Shown: positions 14,728-15,829 of the stretch, one piece after another
Position numbering within the stretch: position 1 is the first letter of the stretch
How the letters are laid out: every line of letters begins with the position of its first letter
From: Gemmatimonadota bacterium
Lineage (GTDB): Bacteria > Latescibacterota > UBA2968 > UBA8231
Direction of reading: 5' to 3'
DNA length: 15,829 nt
Assembly: GCA_026706505.1 (NCBI GenBank)
Contig: JAPOYQ010000851.1
Coordinates: 1-15,829 of the forward strand
Notes under the pieces: generated by a model
Told to the model about the DNA's origin: nothing
Databases searched by the model: none
Seen by the model: only the letters and a program-made list of their open reading frames with translations
Made by a program: the position numbers and the translations under genes

Positions 14728-14766
14728 TGTAAGTCTCCATTCGATAAAATGATATGTCTCCGGGCG

Positions 14767-15126
14767 TTAGGGCTGCGGGGCAAATTCGGCCGTCACAACG
14801 GCGGAAATGCCTCCGCGCACATTGAATTCTCCCACTACGGTCATGCGTCGCGGCGCGCAGGCGGCCACCAAATCGTTGAGGATGGTGTTGGTGACTGCTT
14901 CGTAGTAAGCGCCTTCTTGGCGAAAGGACCACAGGTAGAGCTTGAGCGATTTGAGCTCAATGCACTGTTGGTCGGGCACGTAGTGGATGTGGATGGTGCC
15001 GAAATCAGGTTGCCCAGTTACGGGACATATCGAAGTGAATTCCGGACATGAGAACTCGATTGTGTAGTCGCGGTCCGGATAGGGATTGGCAAAAACCGCT
15101 AGGTCTTTGCTCGGCTCGGTAGCCAT
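14767..15126 (-). CDS. queF: NADPH-dependent 7-cyano-7-deazaguanine reductase
   Basis: QueF reduces the nitrile preQ0 to the amine preQ1 on the way to queuosine in tRNA. The 119 residues match the short, single-domain (B. subtilis-like) class. [13 protein letters not shown] holds the nucleophilic Cys34 that forms the thioimide with preQ0 and the catalytic Asp41. ELKSLKLY (57-64) is the QueF NADPH motif. [16 protein letters not shown] matches the C-terminal end. The ATG at 15126 is chosen over a longer frame to 15222 because AGGAGA lies upstream and MATEPSKDL is a natural start. Other queuosine genes are absent. It lies 96 nt after hsdR, with structured DNA in between. Confidence 0.95.
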   Translation of the reverse strand: MATEPSKDLAVFANPYPDRDYTIEFSCPEFTSICPVTGQPDFGTIHIHYVPDQQCIELKSLKLYLWSFRQEGAYYEAVTNTILNDLVAACAPRRMTVVGEFNVRGGISAVVTAEFAPQP

Positions 15127-15160
15127 GAAAATTTCGTCTCCTAACAGCCTAAAGCACTTA

Positions 15161-15188
15161 TAAAATAAGGCCAAATGGGTCCTTTGGC
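15161..15188 (-). terminator. Terminator-like hairpin upstream of queF
   Basis: On the - strand GCCAAA (15188-15183) can pair with TTTGGC (15175-15170) across a 7-nt loop, followed by CTTATTTTA. That is a hairpin plus U-rich run, suited to ending the hsdR transcript or to premature termination ahead of queF. The stem is only 6 bp, and its 5' arm is also used by a longer competing stem. Confidence 0.45.
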
Positions 15189-15220
15189 TATGCCGCGCCA
15201 AAGGGCGACCGGCCGGTCGC
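15181..15220 (-). promoter_or_regulatory. Tandem hairpins after hsdR, one competing with the terminator-like stem
   Basis: Two abutting inverted repeats follow the hsdR stop: GCGACC-GGCC-GGTCGC (15205-15220, a perfect 16-bp palindrome) and CCTTTGGC paired with GCCAAAGG (15181-15188/15197-15204, 8 bp with an 8-nt loop). The second uses the same bases as the 5' arm of the terminator-like hairpin, so the two folds exclude each other. This could be simple 3' end protection of the hsdR transcript or a switch ahead of queF. Confidence 0.45.
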
Positions 15221-15222
15221 AC

Positions 15223-15829
15223 CTACTGTTCGCTTGCCTGCTCGCAGGCCAACTCAAACACCCTGTCGGTCATCCAGCGCTTGAAACCCTCGTTGTCCAT
15301 GAACTGCTTGAAGAGTTCGGTGTCGTCCTTCATGACGTTCGTCATGACCCGCAGCAGCGCCTTGTCGTGCTCGATGCGGGAGTTGGCGGCGTCCGAGTTT
15401 TGACGGGCATTTCTGAAGGCAGCGTCCGCGGCCACCCGGGACGGGATGGTCTTGGTGATGAGTTCCCCCACGCGGTCGGCATCTTCCCAGGTGATGTCGC
15501 CGAACAGGTCGTTGAAGGTTTTGAGGATGTTCGACAGCCGGTCCAGCTCCGGCTCGGTGCGGTGGCCCCCGCCGGCGGTCGGCACCGGATCGACTGCGGC
15601 GTCCTCGTCTGGCAGCAGGATCTGCTGCATGGCCTGCTTCTCGACCCGGTAGCTGTCTAGGTCGATGGCGTCGAGGATGCCCTTCGACAGGTCTTCTTCC
15701 TCGGGGGCCGGTAGCTTTGGGATCAGGAAGTTCAGGAAGATCGAGCGCTTCTCCCAGTCGGCGTCGTTGTAGGGAAGCACGGACGAGAGGAAGGCGTAGG
15801 TGCGCACGAAGCCTTTGGCGTTGCCCTTG
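15223..15829 (-). CDS. hsdR: Type I restriction enzyme R subunit, C-terminal part
   Basis: HsdR is the ATP-driven DNA translocase and endonuclease subunit of type I restriction systems. Only the last 201 residues are here; the frame stays open to the window edge (KGNAKGFVRTYAFLSSVLPY), so the gene is cut by the window and not truncated. SIFLNFLIPKLP, DAIDLDSYRVEKQAM, PTAGGGH, ELDRLSNILKTFNDLFG, and DDTELFKQFMDNEGFKRWM are typical of the helical C-terminal domain that docks to the HsdM/HsdS methylase in this subfamily. The nuclease and helicase motifs lie outside the window, so activity cannot be judged; hsdM and hsdS are not seen here. Confidence 0.92.
   Translation of the reverse strand, partial: KGNAKGFVRTYAFLSSVLPYNDADWEKRSIFLNFLIPKLPAPEEEDLSKGILDAIDLDSYRVEKQAMQQILLPDEDAAVDPVPTAGGGHRTEPELDRLSNILKTFNDLFGDITWEDADRVGELITKTIPSRVAADAAFRNARQNSDAANSRIEHDKALLRVMTNVMKDDTELFKQFMDNEGFKRWMTDRVFELACEQASEQ

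Noticed and set aside
15127..15222. N-terminal extension of queF to a start at 15222
   Set aside because: The extra residues run through the hairpin region, do not match QueF, and a good ribosome site supports the ATG at 15126.

Overview
The window is a GC-rich (about 60%) bacterial chromosome segment. Most of it (1253-12623, + strand) is one long, tightly packed operon for branched-chain amino acid synthesis. The order is ilvC, leuA, leuC, leuD, a small membrane protein, leuB, cimA, argJ, an aspartate-type aminotransferase and accA. No single gene fixes the phylum. The flanking DUF6785-like membrane protein, the Gfo/Idh/MocA oxidoreductase and this gene order would suit an uncultured lineage of the Latescibacterota/Poribacteria kind, but that is inference only.

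Left edge (1-1182): the C-terminal end of a polytopic membrane protein (+) meets a FemAB/BioF2-like acyltransferase gene (-) tail to tail.

Leader (1183-1567): a near-consensus sigma-70 promoter (TTGACA, 17 nt, TATATT) is followed by a leader of roughly 280 nt. It contains a 38-codon ORF that ends in a run of Leu and Ile codons and the motif GRPVK, then by mutually exclusive RNA stems. This looks like a peptide-sensed attenuator for leucine/isoleucine, and it is the most interesting feature here. A second short ORF, with a very strong Shine-Dalgarno and a stop codon overlapping the leuA start, sits between ilvC and leuA.

Operon logic: LeuA (acetyl-CoA + 2-ketoisovalerate) and CimA (acetyl-CoA + pyruvate) are both encoded with a single LeuCD/LeuB set. 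The same isomerase and dehydrogenase could therefore make 2-ketoisocaproate for leucine and 2-oxobutyrate for isoleucine. IlvC acts in the valine/isoleucine branches. IlvBN, IlvD and IlvE are not in the window. ArgJ, an aminotransferase and AccA at the distal end extend the operon into arginine synthesis, amino-group transfer and acetyl-CoA use.

Right part (12656-15829, all - strand, convergent with the operon): a Gfo/Idh/MocA oxidoreductase, a DUF5343-like protein with a low-complexity linker, a single-domain QueF (preQ0 reductase), and the C-terminal part of a type I restriction HsdR subunit running off the window. Several strong inverted repeats lie in the gaps between these genes.

No tRNA, rRNA, CRISPR array, insertion sequence or phage gene was seen.
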